Part shown: piece after piece, positions 1 to 11,567 of the stretch | Numbering within the stretch: position 1 is the stretch's first letter | Layout: each line of letters starts with the position of its first letter | NCBI RefSeq assembly: GCF_008153345.1 | Contig: NZ_CP042818.1 | Span: 806,001-870,000, forward strand | DNA from: Treponema phagedenis | GTDB lineage: Bacteria; Spirochaetota; Spirochaetia; Treponematales; Treponemataceae | Reading direction: 5' to 3' | Length of the DNA stretch: 64,000 bases | Notes under the pieces: generated by a model | What the model was told of the DNA's origin: nothing | Databases searched by the model: none | What the model saw: the letters and a program-made list of their open reading frames with translations, nothing else | Program-made: the position numbers and the translations under genes

Positions 1-243
1 GCGCTTGCAATAAAAACACAGATGGCACCTTTACACGAAAACAAAGCCCCGATCCTGATTGCGGGCGACAGCGATGGCGATTTTTACATGATGAATGAAT
101 ACAAACACAATGCGTTGCTTTTAATTTTCGACTGTAATCGTTCAACCGATTCTAAAATACGCACCCTCATTCGCGACGCCGAGAAAAACAACCATATTCT
201 TGTGCAGAAACGAAATCCTCAAACCGGATATATGGAAAACTGA
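1..243 (+). CDS. HAD-family phosphatase-like protein, C-terminal fragment (runs off the window start)
   Basis: The reading frame is open from base 1 and stops at 241-243, so this is the 3' end of a longer gene. The fragment carries GDSDGDFYMM, the HAD motif IV pattern (GDSxxDxxM) that binds the catalytic Mg2+. The same motif and the following helix layout occur in the complete lipoprotein at 61264-62550 (GDSNGDYDMA), so the two are probably paralogues. The first in-frame ATG (22) is internal to the domain, so it is not the real start. Substrate unknown. Confidence 0.75.
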   Translation, partial: ALAIKTQMAPLHENKAPILIAGDSDGDFYMMNEYKHNALLLIFDCNRSTDSKIRTLIRDAEKNNHILVQKRNPQTGYMEN

Positions 244-381
244 AATCATACTCACGTTAATAACGGATAAAACCGTCTTAAAAAAATTGCCTTTATGCAT
301 ACTTAACGTTAAAGATGCGTAAAGGCAAAATAAAGTATTGAAAATCTTCTTTCTAAGTTATCGTTTTTTATGATAAAACCA

Positions 382-696
382 TCACATTTTTTTGTCTTGG
401 TGGTTCTCATATAGAATTTTAAAATATGTTATTACTAAACCAACCAGACATCCGCCTATGGTTGCTAAACCTTTGGGATCTTTTGGAGAAAATGCGCGAG
501 CTAGTGCTACTCCCCCAATCGCTCCCATAGAGTATCTTGGGATATTGTTTTTCTTTTTTTGAGTGTCTGGAGTTTGAGTTTCGGTGGATTCATATAATGA
601 TTTAACACCATTACAGACTGATTTAAAACCATTATTGATAGTATTTAGAGCTCCGCACATTTTAGAAAAATCATCAAATACATTCGTATTTTCCAT
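382..696 (-). CDS. Small hypothetical membrane protein (104 aa)
   Basis: I do not recognise the family. A strong Shine-Dalgarno (AGGAGG on the minus strand, about 9 bases before the ATG) supports the call. The N-terminal half is polar with a short Thr/Gln/Lys-rich linker. The C-terminal half has two hydrophobic, glycine-rich stretches (roughly residues 57-67 and 77-95) that could form a membrane hairpin, then a Lys-rich tail. It stands alone, divergent from groL. The Gly-rich pair recalls small bacteriocin- or holin-like peptides, but nothing diagnostic is present. Confidence 0.6.
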   Translation of the reverse strand: MENTNVFDDFSKMCGALNTINNGFKSVCNGVKSLYESTETQTPDTQKKKNNIPRYSMGAIGGVALARAFSPKDPKGLATIGGCLVGLVITYFKILYENHQDKKM

Positions 697-2684
<1,988 letters not shown>

Positions 2685-2710
2685 TACCGATCGCATAGTT
2701 TTATGCTAAA

Positions 2711-2745
2711 AAAAAGCGGTTTCGATTATAACGAAACCGCTTTTT
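2711..2745 (+). terminator. Rho-independent terminator after groL
   Basis: Perfect 14-bp stem (AAAAAGCGGTTTCG paired with its complement) with a 7-base loop and a T-run at the 3' side. The A-run at the 5' side makes it usable in both directions. Confidence 0.9.
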
Positions 2746-2854
2746 GCATTTACGGCACTGCATTAAATAAAAACTAATACGGCACTGCGTAAAATAAAAG
2801 CTAAAATATAGCGGCCGCCTCACATCGAAAAAACTTGGAAATGGAAATAACTAT

Positions 2855-3042
2855 TATAACGTTTTTTTAATAAGTCGATTAATTTTTTTTAATACATCTT
2901 ATCAAAAACGTAAAAAGTTTTATAAAAAAGAGCTCGACACGGCGCAACGGTGAGCAATTTACCATAGTAATGCTTAAATCCGCAGCCCCTTATTGTTGAT
3001 ACTCCAATTTTTATAACAGGAAGTTAATTACAAAACGCTATA
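2855..3042 (-). mobile_element. MITE-like element, copy 1 (188 bp, inverted)
   Basis: Non-coding inverted-repeat element. Left end TATAACGTTTTTTTAATAA and right end (reverse strand) TATAGCGTTTTGTAATTAA form terminal inverted repeats. It is flanked by CTAT on both sides (2851-2854 and 3043-3046), read as a 4-bp target duplication. It contains the intact sequence GCTCACCGTTGCGCCG (reverse strand), which is the site the prophage used in another copy. It lies in the groL-rel intergenic region with no obvious effect on either gene. Confidence 0.75.
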
Positions 3043-3215
3043 CTATTATTTGTAAACCACTCCGTGCTCATGTAAAAAAGATAATCGTATTATAAGAACT
3101 CGTTTTATATGAAAATTCCAACCATGTTGTAATGTTTTAATGCCTTATTATACAAAAGCGATTTACGGAAAAACACGCGTGCCTCAAAGGACGCGTATGA
3201 TATTTTTAGTTTGAT

Positions 3216-5009
3216 TTATTGTTTTTTTTGCGTGCCGCTTTTTTTCTGTTTGGGCGTTTTCGGTTTTTCCCATTCAACTTCAATTTTTCGATCGGCAATA
3301 TCCGGAATTTTTGCAAGGTTAGGGCAGTTTTCACGGTGGATAATAACGCCGCGTCCACGCGATACATAGCCGCAAACAGCATCGGGCGGTTTCGGGCTAC
3401 AGCATTGTGCGAATTTTACCATAAAGTTAGAAGAATCTCCCACACGTATCTTGAGAATAGCGGGATCAAAATCCTGTGTTTTTTTTGACTCTTCCGCTAC
3501 AGTGCGGGCAGGACGATGAAGGTTTTTTTCTTCTTTTTCGGGCGGCGGTGCAAGCTCTTCATGAGCCTGCAACCATGCACGTATTTTTTGGCGTGCTCGC
3601 GAAGTTTTTGCATTCGCATACTGGTTTCTGGTAGGATGCGCATGCGGATGTGTGATTACTTCAATTACCTGTGTGTTTTTTAAAGGGCGAGAAAGCGGGA
3701 TAATTGAGCCGTCAGCCTTTGCGGAAACAATTTTTTCTCCAACCGCAGAATGAATTGCATAGGCAAAGTCAATCGCCGTTGCGCCTGCGGGTAATTCAAT
3801 GATATCGGCGCGGGGAGTGAACACATAAATAGTATCTCCAAGCAAATCGTTTTTCAGCTCGGTCAAAAATTCATCATTGTTAAACTCTTTTTTTGAAAGC
3901 TCTTTTAATTGACGAACAAAAGAAAGCTCGGCAGCTCCGGTTTGTTTATGCGTATTATGCTCTTTATAAATCCAATGGCTTGCAATTCCTCGCTCCGCAA
4001 CTTCGTGCATATCGTATGTTCTGATTTGAATTTCTAAAGTTTGCCCTTCATCACAGATAACCGTTGTATGCAAGCTTTGGTATCCGTTTGCCTTCGGCAT
4101 CGCAATATAATCCTTAAATCTTCCTTCAAGCGGTTTCCAAATGGTATGCACCAAACCAAGCACCGTGTAGCACTCATTTATGGTAGAGCAAAGGATTCTC
4201 ATTGCAAGCAAATCAAAAAGCTCATCGGCTGCCTTGTTTCGTTTTTTCATTTTTCGGTATATTGACCAAAAATGTTTTGCCCTTGTTTGTACCTTTACCT
4301 CAAGTCCGGCACGCGAAATGACTTTGTAAACCTCTTTTTCTGCATTGGCAAGGAAAGATTCCCGTTCTTTTTTCTTTGCGGAAACCATTTTTTTTATTTG
4401 ATCAAAAGCTTCGCGATTTAGATATTTAAGGCTTAAATCTTCAAGCTCATTTTGAATTGTTGAAATACCGAGTCGCTGCGCAAGGGGTGCCCATATTTCG
4501 CTTATTTCAGCGGCAATCGGCCGTTGCCTTTCTTCGGGATATTCAGAAAGATAGCGTATTTTATCAAGCCGCTCCGCAAGTTGAATAATCATAACCCGTA
4601 TATCATCAACCATCGAAAAGAGCATTTTACATATGGTATCCGCGCGTTGTCCGGTTTTATTATAGAGTTTTACATCGGAAAACTTAACCGTCGCTTCCAA
4701 AAGCGCATTTACCTTTTCTCCGAAAAATTCGATAACTTCTTCTTTTGTAAACTGCAGCTTTGCAGGCTCTCCGTATAGCAATGCGCAAATAATGGTGTCG
4801 TTATCAAGCCCCAACGAGGCTAAAATGCGCGCCATTCTAATCGGATGTTCTACAGCTGAATTGCCTGCTTCAGGGATTTCATTTTCCCTGCGTTCAAGCA
4901 TGAACATCCATGCTTTTATAAGGTTGTCTTTATCATTGTGAGAATTATATTGCGGAAAATCTTTGAAAAACTGCTCAATACTTGTAAGATTTTCTATTTT
5001 TTCTATCAT
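3216..5009 (-). CDS. rel: RelA/SpoT-family (p)ppGpp synthetase with a degenerate hydrolase site
   Basis: Stringent-response alarmone enzyme, 597 aa. Order: pseudo-HD domain, synthetase domain (about 240-350), TGS domain (about 390-455) and a zinc-finger-like Cys-Cys region near 545. The synthetase looks intact: FWSIYRKM, the RFKD loop at 297-300, YQSLHTTV and EIQIRT. In the hydrolase half the first His (H55) is kept but the HD pair is YG (79-80), and the LADRLHN motif reads LAERLDK. Both changes hit metal/catalytic positions, so ppGpp hydrolysis is probably lost. The C-terminal ACT domain of long Rel proteins is missing. The start overlaps the prmC stop as ATGA, so the pair is translationally coupled. 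Confidence 0.92.
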   Translation of the reverse strand: MIEKIENLTSIEQFFKDFPQYNSHNDKDNLIKAWMFMLERRENEIPEAGNSAVEHPIRMARILASLGLDNDTIICALLYGEPAKLQFTKEEVIEFFGEKVNALLEATVKFSDVKLYNKTGQRADTICKMLFSMVDDIRVMIIQLAERLDKIRYLSEYPEERQRPIAAEISEIWAPLAQRLGISTIQNELEDLSLKYLNREAFDQIKKMVSAKKKERESFLANAEKEVYKVISRAGLEVKVQTRAKHFWSIYRKMKKRNKAADELFDLLAMRILCSTINECYTVLGLVHTIWKPLEGRFKDYIAMPKANGYQSLHTTVICDEGQTLEIQIRTYDMHEVAERGIASHWIYKEHNTHKQTGAAELSFVRQLKELSKKEFNNDEFLTELKNDLLGDTIYVFTPRADIIELPAGATAIDFAYAIHSAVGEKIVSAKADGSIIPLSRPLKNTQVIEVITHPHAHPTRNQYANAKTSRARQKIRAWLQAHEELAPPPEKEEKNLHRPARTVAEESKKTQDFDPAILKIRVGDSSNFMVKFAQCCSPKPPDAVCGYVSRGRGVIIHRENCPNLAKIPDIADRKIEVEWEKPKTPKQKKSGTQKKQ

Positions 5010-5905
5010 ACTTTAATGCCTGTTACCAATCTATCTTGTAAATTAAAATCTTTATGTATTGTTACCGAAGAAAAGCCTGCTTTTATTAAAATGTCGGCTG
5101 CCTGATTTGCATGATATTCGCCTACTTCACTTAAAAGCATGCCGTTTCTTTTTAAAACTACATAACTATTATTTGCCAAAGCTTGAATAAAATCAAGCCC
5201 TTCAGCTCCTCCGTCAAGCGCAATAAAAGGCTCTTTTCTACCGTCTTGCAATAAAAGTCGAGCCATTTCCGTCGGTACATAAGGAGGATTTGAAAAAATA
5301 ATATCGTAGGCGGTCCCCAAACGCGAAAACGACTCTTGCAAATTAAAGCGAAAAAAACTAAGCAAATCGCGCATTTTCGGCGACAAGAGATTTTCAGCAT
5401 TTTTTTTTGCAACCGCTAATGCTTCATTGGAAATATCAAAGGCGGAGGTTGTTATATTAGTGATACCGATTTTTTCCAACTCTTTCAATACACTGATAAC
5501 CACACAACCTGAACCCGTACATGGTTCAAGAAGAGAAAGAGGGGAGGAGTTTGAGCGCTCCCGTATCGCTTCCAAGGTTTGTTCAACCAAAAGCTCGGTA
5601 TCCGGTTTTGGAATAAGCACCGCCGGCGTTACATAAAATGAGCTTTGAAAAAAATCCTTCTTGCCGGTAAGATAGGCAACGGGAGTCCCCGAGCATCTTT
5701 TTTCGATAAGATTCTTAAAAGAGGATTGAATAGCGGAAACATCCGCATCGGGATGAGCTAAAAGCCATGAGCGCTCCTTTCCTAAAAGAGAAGATAATAG
5801 CACATCGCTGTCTAAAGAGGCAGAAAAATTTTCTTGCGCAGTTAAAATTTGAGAAGTTTGTAATATGTTTTTTCCGTAGGATCGTGCATCGAAAACAGTA
5901 AACAT
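5006..5905 (-). CDS. prmC: Peptide chain release factor N5-glutamine methyltransferase PrmC (HemK)
   Basis: SAM-dependent methyltransferase that modifies the GGQ glutamine of release factors RF1/RF2 and so speeds translation termination. It shows the N-terminal helical substrate domain, the SAM-binding LEPCTGSGCVVISVL motif and the catalytic NPPY (SNPPYVPTEM) that stacks the target glutamine. I place the start at the second ATG of an ATGATG pair (5905), 6 bases after AAGGTG; 5908 is possible and a longer upstream frame has no ribosome site. About 299 aa, the usual length. Overlaps rel by 4 bases (ATGA). Confidence 0.93.
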   Translation of the reverse strand: MFTVFDARSYGKNILQTSQILTAQENFSASLDSDVLLSSLLGKERSWLLAHPDADVSAIQSSFKNLIEKRCSGTPVAYLTGKKDFFQSSFYVTPAVLIPKPDTELLVEQTLEAIRERSNSSPLSLLEPCTGSGCVVISVLKELEKIGITNITTSAFDISNEALAVAKKNAENLLSPKMRDLLSFFRFNLQESFSRLGTAYDIIFSNPPYVPTEMARLLLQDGRKEPFIALDGGAEGLDFIQALANNSYVVLKRNGMLLSEVGEYHANQAADILIKAGFSSVTIHKDFNLQDRLVTGIKV

Positions 5906-6182
5906 CATATACACCTTTTTTTTATTATAGAGAACTTTTAAACATTTGAATACATAACATAAAAGGGAGAAAACTTCCACATTTTATAAAACCTATGCCG
6001 GCGTGCCCCTTTACTGATCACCCATGTTTTCGCGTTTTAAAAACCGCAATACCGCATACACCATTTGCAGAATCTCTGTTTGAACATAATGATTTTAGTA
6101 TTTGCAAGGCAAATTTTTTATCGCTGGTTTTTAATAACCGGTATTTTATTTTCAGAAGTTTTATATGCATCAGTATTTAAGA

Positions 6183-6232
6183 AACCCGCCTGAAAACTTT
6201 GACATTTTTAATTGTGCCAAGTCAGGCGGGTT
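6183..6232 (-). terminator. Hairpin after the acyl-CoA synthetase gene
   Basis: 11-bp GC-rich perfect stem (AACCCGCCTGA and complement) around a 28-base loop that can itself partly pair. It sits 34 bases beyond the stop of the minus-strand acyl-CoA synthetase. The T-run is weak (GGGTTTCTT), so termination is likely but not certain. Confidence 0.6.
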
Positions 6233-6265
6233 AAAACCTATGCGAAAAGCATTTTTTATCCGAGT

Positions 6266-8197
6266 TTAGACAAATAATTCGTCAATTTCTTTTTCATATA
6301 ATTGATTGATTTTATGACGCATAACTTCCTGTTTTGCGGAAAGCTCAACTCCCGGCTCAAAAGGTTTAGAAAGCAAAGCAAAGCGAGTTATTTTTTCAAA
6401 AAGTTTAAAGCCGTTTTCCGCGGATATGAGGTCTGCAATTTCATTTTCAAAAAGTTTTTTTACCTGCGGCAATTCTATCAATTTTTCCATCGATTCTTCC
6501 GCTATGTGTTGGGACTTTGCCCAAGCTTGAAGCTCAGCTTCATCGGGCAAAATAAGGGCGCCAAGATACCGCTGATCTTGCCCGACAACTACTGCTAAAC
6601 TGATATACTGAGACTCTTGCAAACGCATTTCTATCGGAACAGGCTCAATATTTTCTCCGCCGCGCAATACAATCGTATCTTTTAGTCTGCCGCGCAATAC
6701 AATTTCCCCGCCAAGGCAAATATAACCGATATCGCCCGTATTAAACCAACCGTCTTTATCAATAACCGACTCGGTAAGTTCAGGACGCTTAAAGTATCCT
6801 TTCATCACATTATCGCCGCGTACATACACTACGCCCTGCTCCCCCATCGGAAGAGTCTTTCCGGTGTCATCGACAACTTTTACCTGATTATAATTACAAG
6901 GGGTGCCGATTGTCCCGAAAATCGGGTGAGCAATTGAGCGAACGGCAACAACCGGAGCTGTTTCGGTTAAACCGTATCCCTCTACAACCGTTACTCCTGC
7001 GGTCCAGAAAAATTCATCAATATTGCCAGGTAATGCTCCGCCGCCGGAAACACCCGCTCGAAAGTTTTTGCCAAGCTTCAAACGTATTTTGCTAAATACG
7101 AGCGCATCTCCCAAAAGGTGAATAGGCGTTAATAAAAGCCACGGAATAAACGCAAGAAAAGGCGCAACAGTTTTTTCCGCTTGTGAAGTATAGGCAACGT
7201 TTTTAAACAAGCGCCGATGATAATGGAATCGTAAATTTCCCGCTTTTAAAAAGAATTTAAATAAAGCGTATGATATACCGCCTTTTTTTCGCAGCTGCTT
7301 AAACACTCCGTCATGTACCGCCTCCCAAATACGCGGTACGGAAGGAAGAAGATGCGGATTGATTTTTGCAAAATCGGCAAGAAGTATTGATCCGATTGGC
7401 TTGGAATATGCGATTCCCGCTGCGGCATGAATAATTACATATTCGCATAAACGCTCAAACACATGCCATACCGGCAAAACCGAAAGCGCCCGCTCTCCCG
7501 GATACAGAATAATCCTTTTTGAAAGCTCCGGAAGCTGACTGAGAAAATTCTTGTGGGTAAGCATAACCCCTTTCGGAGTACCTGTTGTGCCGGAAGTAAA
7601 AATAATTGTTGCAATATCATCCGGCTTTGTTTCGGCAATTTGTTTTTCAACATAATCGGGATTTTGAACCCTAAACTCTTTGCCTTTAAGAATAATCTCA
7701 TCGTATGTAAAAATTTCCATCGATCGGGTTTTTGCTTCTTCTGATTGCGCCCATTCAGTTTTAAGACTTTCCAAGTCAACAGAACTATCTAAAATAATGA
7801 TCGTTTGTATTTTTGGCAGTTCTTTTATATTCTTAAAAATTTTTTTTGTCTGAATATCATCTTCTACTACAACAAAAGAAGATTCCACAATTCCGAGGAT
7901 TTGTATAATATCAGAATCGGTAACGTCGCTTCCGCGCGGAATATCCGCAGCGCCAAGAGCCATTATTCCCATGCTCGCATGCATCCATTCTTTACGATTA
8001 TCCGATATTAACCCTATAAAATCTCCGCGTTTGCATCCGATAACTCGCAGTCCACAAGCAAAATTAGAAACGCAGTCAAACATTTCCTTGTAAGAAATAG
8101 GCTGAAATTCTCCGTTCTGATCTTTGCTGTACTGCGCAATAGTATCCGGATATTCGGAAACTATACATTGCAATAATTGAGGTAAACTAGCATTCAT
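6266..8197 (-). CDS. Long-chain acyl-CoA synthetase (AMP-binding enzyme)
   Basis: Activates long-chain fatty acids to acyl-CoA through an acyl-adenylate. The 643-aa protein has the P-loop-like AMP-binding motif TSGTTGTPKG (201-210), GYGLTETAPVV (adenine pocket), a TGD motif in FNTGDIGY and the RGRLKDTIVLRGGENI hinge with the following catalytic region. Length and the extended linker between motifs match the FadD/long-chain family rather than short acetyl-CoA synthetases. Treponemes do not make most of their own fatty acids, so use of host lipids is a reasonable inference. Single-gene unit. Confidence 0.9.
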   Translation of the reverse strand: MNASLPQLLQCIVSEYPDTIAQYSKDQNGEFQPISYKEMFDCVSNFACGLRVIGCKRGDFIGLISDNRKEWMHASMGIMALGAADIPRGSDVTDSDIIQILGIVESSFVVVEDDIQTKKIFKNIKELPKIQTIIILDSSVDLESLKTEWAQSEEAKTRSMEIFTYDEIILKGKEFRVQNPDYVEKQIAETKPDDIATIIFTSGTTGTPKGVMLTHKNFLSQLPELSKRIILYPGERALSVLPVWHVFERLCEYVIIHAAAGIAYSKPIGSILLADFAKINPHLLPSVPRIWEAVHDGVFKQLRKKGGISYALFKFFLKAGNLRFHYHRRLFKNVAYTSQAEKTVAPFLAFIPWLLLTPIHLLGDALVFSKIRLKLGKNFRAGVSGGGALPGNIDEFFWTAGVTVVEGYGLTETAPVVAVRSIAHPIFGTIGTPCNYNQVKVVDDTGKTLPMGEQGVVYVRGDNVMKGYFKRPELTESVIDKDGWFNTGDIGYICLGGEIVLRGRLKDTIVLRGGENIEPVPIEMRLQESQYISLAVVVGQDQRYLGALILPDEAELQAWAKSQHIAEESMEKLIELPQVKKLFENEIADLISAENGFKLFEKITRFALLSKPFEPGVELSAKQEVMRHKINQLYEKEIDELFV

Positions 8198-8317
8198 AGC
8201 GAAACCCTAACACAAGAGAAAAAAATTGGCAAGAGGTAAAGAGAATGGAAAAAAAAATTGATTTTGAATTTTTCACTCAATGAATTGCATTTTCTGCCTT
8301 GCCGACAGGATAAAATC

Positions 8318-8665
8318 TTTTATAAAAAAGAGTTTGACTCAACGGTTTGGTTTTGCCGTCCGTGGCAAAACCAAACCACGAGTTTTAAAGCTTTACAAAT
8401 TACTTTGCTTTAAAACATCGTTTCTGCTTGGAACCACCGCCGTCCGTGGCGGTTCTGAGTTTTGCGTCCGTGGCAAAAACTAAACCGTCTGTTTGGAACC
8501 ACGGGCGTCCACGCCCTGATTTTTAGTATTCTTGATTAAATCAGTGCTGCGAGTTTAAAAACTCCTATTTATGTCGGTGTGGTAGTTTTTAAACATCGTT
8601 TTACATTGTTCTGAGTTTGACAACGGTGAGTAGTTTACCATAGGAATGTTTAAATCTGCATCCCG
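8318..8665 (-). repeat. Hairpin-array element B1 (expanded relative of the MITE)
   Basis: The flanks match the MITE core (TTTTATAAAAAAGAG at the left, CAACGGTGAG and TTTACCATAGG at the right), but the middle is replaced by a series of palindromes. The best is 8344-8377: 14-bp arms GGTTTGGTTTTGCC around the loop GTCCGT. Others are the ACCGCC/GGCGGT and CGGGC/GCCCG hairpins with the same kind of loop. No coding potential. The rest of 8198-8836 holds nothing else that I can identify. Confidence 0.7.
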
Positions 8666-8836
8666 TCTGCCATTATGTAGGCAGAGTGCCTACACATATG
8701 GGTGTGAGGTGTTCACACATTATAAGGAGGTAGGTTTCAAACTTGTTTTGTATGAAATTGGCGTCTTGCCGTAATTTCCGGTGTTTTTGTTTAAATTACG
8801 GCTTTTGCTGTCGGCGGCGGTTTTTACTGAATTTCT

Positions 8837-9511
8837 TTACTGTTTTTCCGGAACTGATACAATAATTTTATCTAACATGCAGAGGGCGCATTCAGTTGTT
8901 TTTTTATTGATGATGAGTTCTGCCAAACCGATTGACTCGTTTTTGCCTTTTATCTGAAGCATGCTTCCCTGCTCCAGATTTATTTTTCTGAAGTAGGCGG
9001 TTAGCTCGGGCGATTTTTCAAGTGAGAGTACTTGCAGCGGAATGCCTTCCGGAGCGGATGCAAGGCGAATGCCTGAAAGCTGGTAGGTTTTTTGGTTTTT
9101 TTGCGGAATCGGCGCACCGTGCGGGTCTACGGCAGGAAAACCAAGATAAGAATCGATTCGGTCGATAAGGGTGTCCGAGACCGCGTGCTCAAGCCTTTCC
9201 GCCTCGGCGTGAACTTCTTCATCGTTCATGTGTAATACCGCGGTGAGGAAGGTTTCCAAAAGGCGGTGGCGGCGCAGGATGGCTACGCCGAACTCTTCGC
9301 CTTTTTTGGTAAGCGAGCAACCGTAATGGCTTTTGTACTCTAAGTAACCTTCTTTTTCCAAACGCTTTATCATCGCCGTTGCGGTTCCCGGCGTTACTCC
9401 CATCAGACGGGAAAGCTCTCCCGTGGTGATAAGTTTTTTTTCGGGGAGAGCTAAGGCTTTTACAATTGTTTTTAAGTAGTTTTCCGTTGTTATTTCAGAA
9501 AGAATGGACAT
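8837..9511 (-). CDS. troR: DtxR/MntR-family metal-dependent repressor TroR
   Basis: Last gene of the tro operon. 224 aa: N-terminal winged helix (about 1-65; TTENYLKTI and the VTPGTATAMIKRL recognition helix), a dimerisation/metal domain with the family's RHRLLETFL and EAERLEHAVSD motifs that supply His and Glu ligands, and a C-terminal FeoA/SH3-like domain (about 140-220). In T. pallidum, TroR represses the tro operon when loaded with manganese or zinc. A clear GGAGG precedes the ATG. It probably controls the promoter before troA. Confidence 0.92.
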   Translation of the reverse strand: MSILSEITTENYLKTIVKALALPEKKLITTGELSRLMGVTPGTATAMIKRLEKEGYLEYKSHYGCSLTKKGEEFGVAILRRHRLLETFLTAVLHMNDEEVHAEAERLEHAVSDTLIDRIDSYLGFPAVDPHGAPIPQKNQKTYQLSGIRLASAPEGIPLQVLSLEKSPELTAYFRKINLEQGSMLQIKGKNESIGLAELIINKKTTECALCMLDKIIVSVPEKQ

Positions 9512-9522
9512 GGCGCCTCCGC

Positions 9523-10626
9523 TTATATTTCGGTTATTGCCTTGCGCGCAAGAGCATCTCCTTTTTCCGAAAGAATAAGCAGCCCGTCTTTGTTTTGCAC
9601 AAGACCGCGTTTTTGTGCCGTCGCGACAATTAAACGGGCTTTTCGGTTTGTCCAGTTAAGCCGGTCAACCAAATGCTGTTCAGTACATTCGTTCCGCTCT
9701 TCTGCGGTGCCTTGGTGTGTAAAAAGATGCACCGATAACATACTTAACCAAAAATCCATTCGCAGCTTTTGTACGGAAAGCCGTCTGCGGATAAATCCGT
9801 GTTTTGGCGAAAACAAATAGACAATGCAGAAAATAACGCCGGTCATGGCAGCCATAGCACCGGCGATACTGCCGTCGATTTTCACCGCAACAAAAAAACC
9901 GCTTATTGCGGAAAGAGAGGCAAGCAAGCCTGCAAGTATAAGCATTGTAAGTAAATCATCGGTTAAAAGCAAGGCTGCGGCGGAAGGGGTAATCATTAAA
10001 GCGATAACCAATACGGCTCCAACCGAATCAAAGGAGCCCACACAGGTTATGCTCACCGCAAGCATGAGCCCGTAGTTGATAAGCGTCGGCGAAAAGCCCA
10101 AGCTCTTTGAAAGTCCTGGGTCGAAGGTGCTTATTTTTAACTCTTTAAAAAAGAGTGTTAAAAATACAAGATTTAAAAGTAAAACGGCGCCCATCGAAAC
10201 CATGCTCCGCGGAACGCTCACGCCGAAAAACATAATTCGATCAAGGGGTGCTAAGCCTATTTCGCCGAGCAAAACCGCATCGATGTCGAGGTGTACGTTT
10301 CCCGCATAGAGGGATACCAGAATAACGCCGGCGCTGAACATTGCCGGAAATACCAAGCCGATGGCGGCATCGCTTTTTACCAGCCGTGTTTTTTGTAAAA
10401 GCTCGGTAAATAAAACCGATGCCATCCCTGCAAACACCGCACCGATAACGGGCACCGATGAAGAAAGACTCTTGCTTAAAAAATATCCGAGTACAATCCC
10501 CAGCAGAATGGAATGACTGATTGCATCACTCATTAAAGACATTCTGCGCAGTACTAAAAACACGCCGCAAAGCGAGCATGAAAGCGAAACAATAATTGCA
10601 ATAAGGATAGTTTCTAATTCCATCAT
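9523..10626 (-). CDS. troD: Metal ABC transporter permease TroD
   Basis: Membrane subunit of the zinc/manganese importer (ABC-3 family). The first 275 or so residues hold 8-9 hydrophobic helices with the family motif around SDAISHSILLGIVLGY and DSVGAVLVIALMITPSAAA. The last 80-90 residues form a soluble extension that looks like a winged helix (CTEQHLVDRLNWTNRKARLI... QNKDGLLILSEKG), a feature of longer TroD/MntD-type permeases and resembling the DtxR DNA-binding fold. Start overlaps the troC stop (ATGA), so translation is coupled. Confidence 0.92.
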   Translation of the reverse strand: MMELETILIAIIVSLSCSLCGVFLVLRRMSLMSDAISHSILLGIVLGYFLSKSLSSSVPVIGAVFAGMASVLFTELLQKTRLVKSDAAIGLVFPAMFSAGVILVSLYAGNVHLDIDAVLLGEIGLAPLDRIMFFGVSVPRSMVSMGAVLLLNLVFLTLFFKELKISTFDPGLSKSLGFSPTLINYGLMLAVSITCVGSFDSVGAVLVIALMITPSAAALLLTDDLLTMLILAGLLASLSAISGFFVAVKIDGSIAGAMAAMTGVIFCIVYLFSPKHGFIRRRLSVQKLRMDFWLSMLSVHLFTHQGTAEERNECTEQHLVDRLNWTNRKARLIVATAQKRGLVQNKDGLLILSEKGDALARKAITEI

Positions 10627-11564
10627 TTTCCTCTCAGTGCCGCAGCGGAAGAGGCGGCTTCTTCGGTTTTCCGCTTTTTAGTTTTGCTGCGTATAGCATA
10701 TTGTCGTATAATCCGCTCTAAAACGCCTCGACGGGGGCTGCATATCAGCGAAATAACGGCAATTCCGGTAAGAATGAGCACGATAACCGGCCCGGTGGAA
10801 AGCTTCGGTACTCGGGTAGAAATTATTGAGCCTGAAACGCCTGAAAAAGCGCCAAATAAGGCGGAAAGGATGCAAAGCGTACTTAAGCGATCCGTCCATT
10901 GGCGTGCCGCAGCGGCAGGTGCGATGAGCAATGCGCTCATTAAAATAACGCCGACGGACTGTACGCCGATTACAATAGCAAGCACAATGAGGGCGGTTAA
11001 AACCAGCTCGATAAGCTTCGGGGAAAACCCTTGTACGGCGGAAAAGTCCGGGTCAAAGGTAGTTATTTTTAATTCTTTCCAAAAGAGAAAGATAAAACAC
11101 GTAATGAATAATTCTACCACAAAAATGGTAATGACATCGGCGCTCATAATTGTTGCGGCTTGGCCGAAAATAAATTTATCCAAGCCCGCCTTCGCCGCAT
11201 TGGGGGATTTTTGCACATGGGTTAAAAGCAAAAAGCCAAAGCCTAAGAACACCCCGAGCACAATTCCCTGTGCGCCGTCGGTGTCAATTTTGGTAGTTCT
11301 GATAACCAGTAAAATAATTAATGTGCCGATAAGGCCGCTGATAGTTGCTCCCACCAACAATACGGGCGTGTTTTTTGTGCCGGTAAGCATAAATGCAATA
11401 ATAATGCCGGGTAATGCCGCATGAGAAACGGCATCGCCTAACAAGCTTTGTCTGCGCAAGAGCGCAAAACTGCCGACCAGCCCCGAGCCTAAGCCCAACA
11501 AGAGCGTGCCGAGCAGCACATTGCGTAAAGTATAATCGGAGAAAAAATCCCATAATCCGGTCAT
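10623..11564 (-). CDS. troC: Metal ABC transporter permease TroC
   Basis: Second membrane subunit of the Tro importer, 313 aa, ABC-3 family. It has the paired motifs GDAVSHAALPGIIIAF and QSVGVILMSALLIAPAAAAR, which in this family line the translocation path. It begins 3 bases after troB, with its ribosome site (AAAGGA) inside the troB end, and ends in an ATGA overlap with troD. The C-terminal tail is Lys/Arg-rich and cytoplasmic. Confidence 0.92.
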   Translation of the reverse strand: MTGLWDFFSDYTLRNVLLGTLLLGLGSGLVGSFALLRRQSLLGDAVSHAALPGIIIAFMLTGTKNTPVLLVGATISGLIGTLIILLVIRTTKIDTDGAQGIVLGVFLGFGFLLLTHVQKSPNAAKAGLDKFIFGQAATIMSADVITIFVVELFITCFIFLFWKELKITTFDPDFSAVQGFSPKLIELVLTALIVLAIVIGVQSVGVILMSALLIAPAAAARQWTDRLSTLCILSALFGAFSGVSGSIISTRVPKLSTGPVIVLILTGIAVISLICSPRRGVLERIIRQYAIRSKTKKRKTEEAASSAAALRGK

Positions 11565-11567
11565 TGC

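Noticed and set aside
7805-8011. Plus-strand frame opposite the acyl-CoA synthetase
   Set aside because: Antisense to a conserved enzyme; no start signal.
10684-11424. Long plus-strand open frame opposite troC
   Set aside because: Antisense shadow of a conserved permease; no ribosome site and no recognisable protein features.
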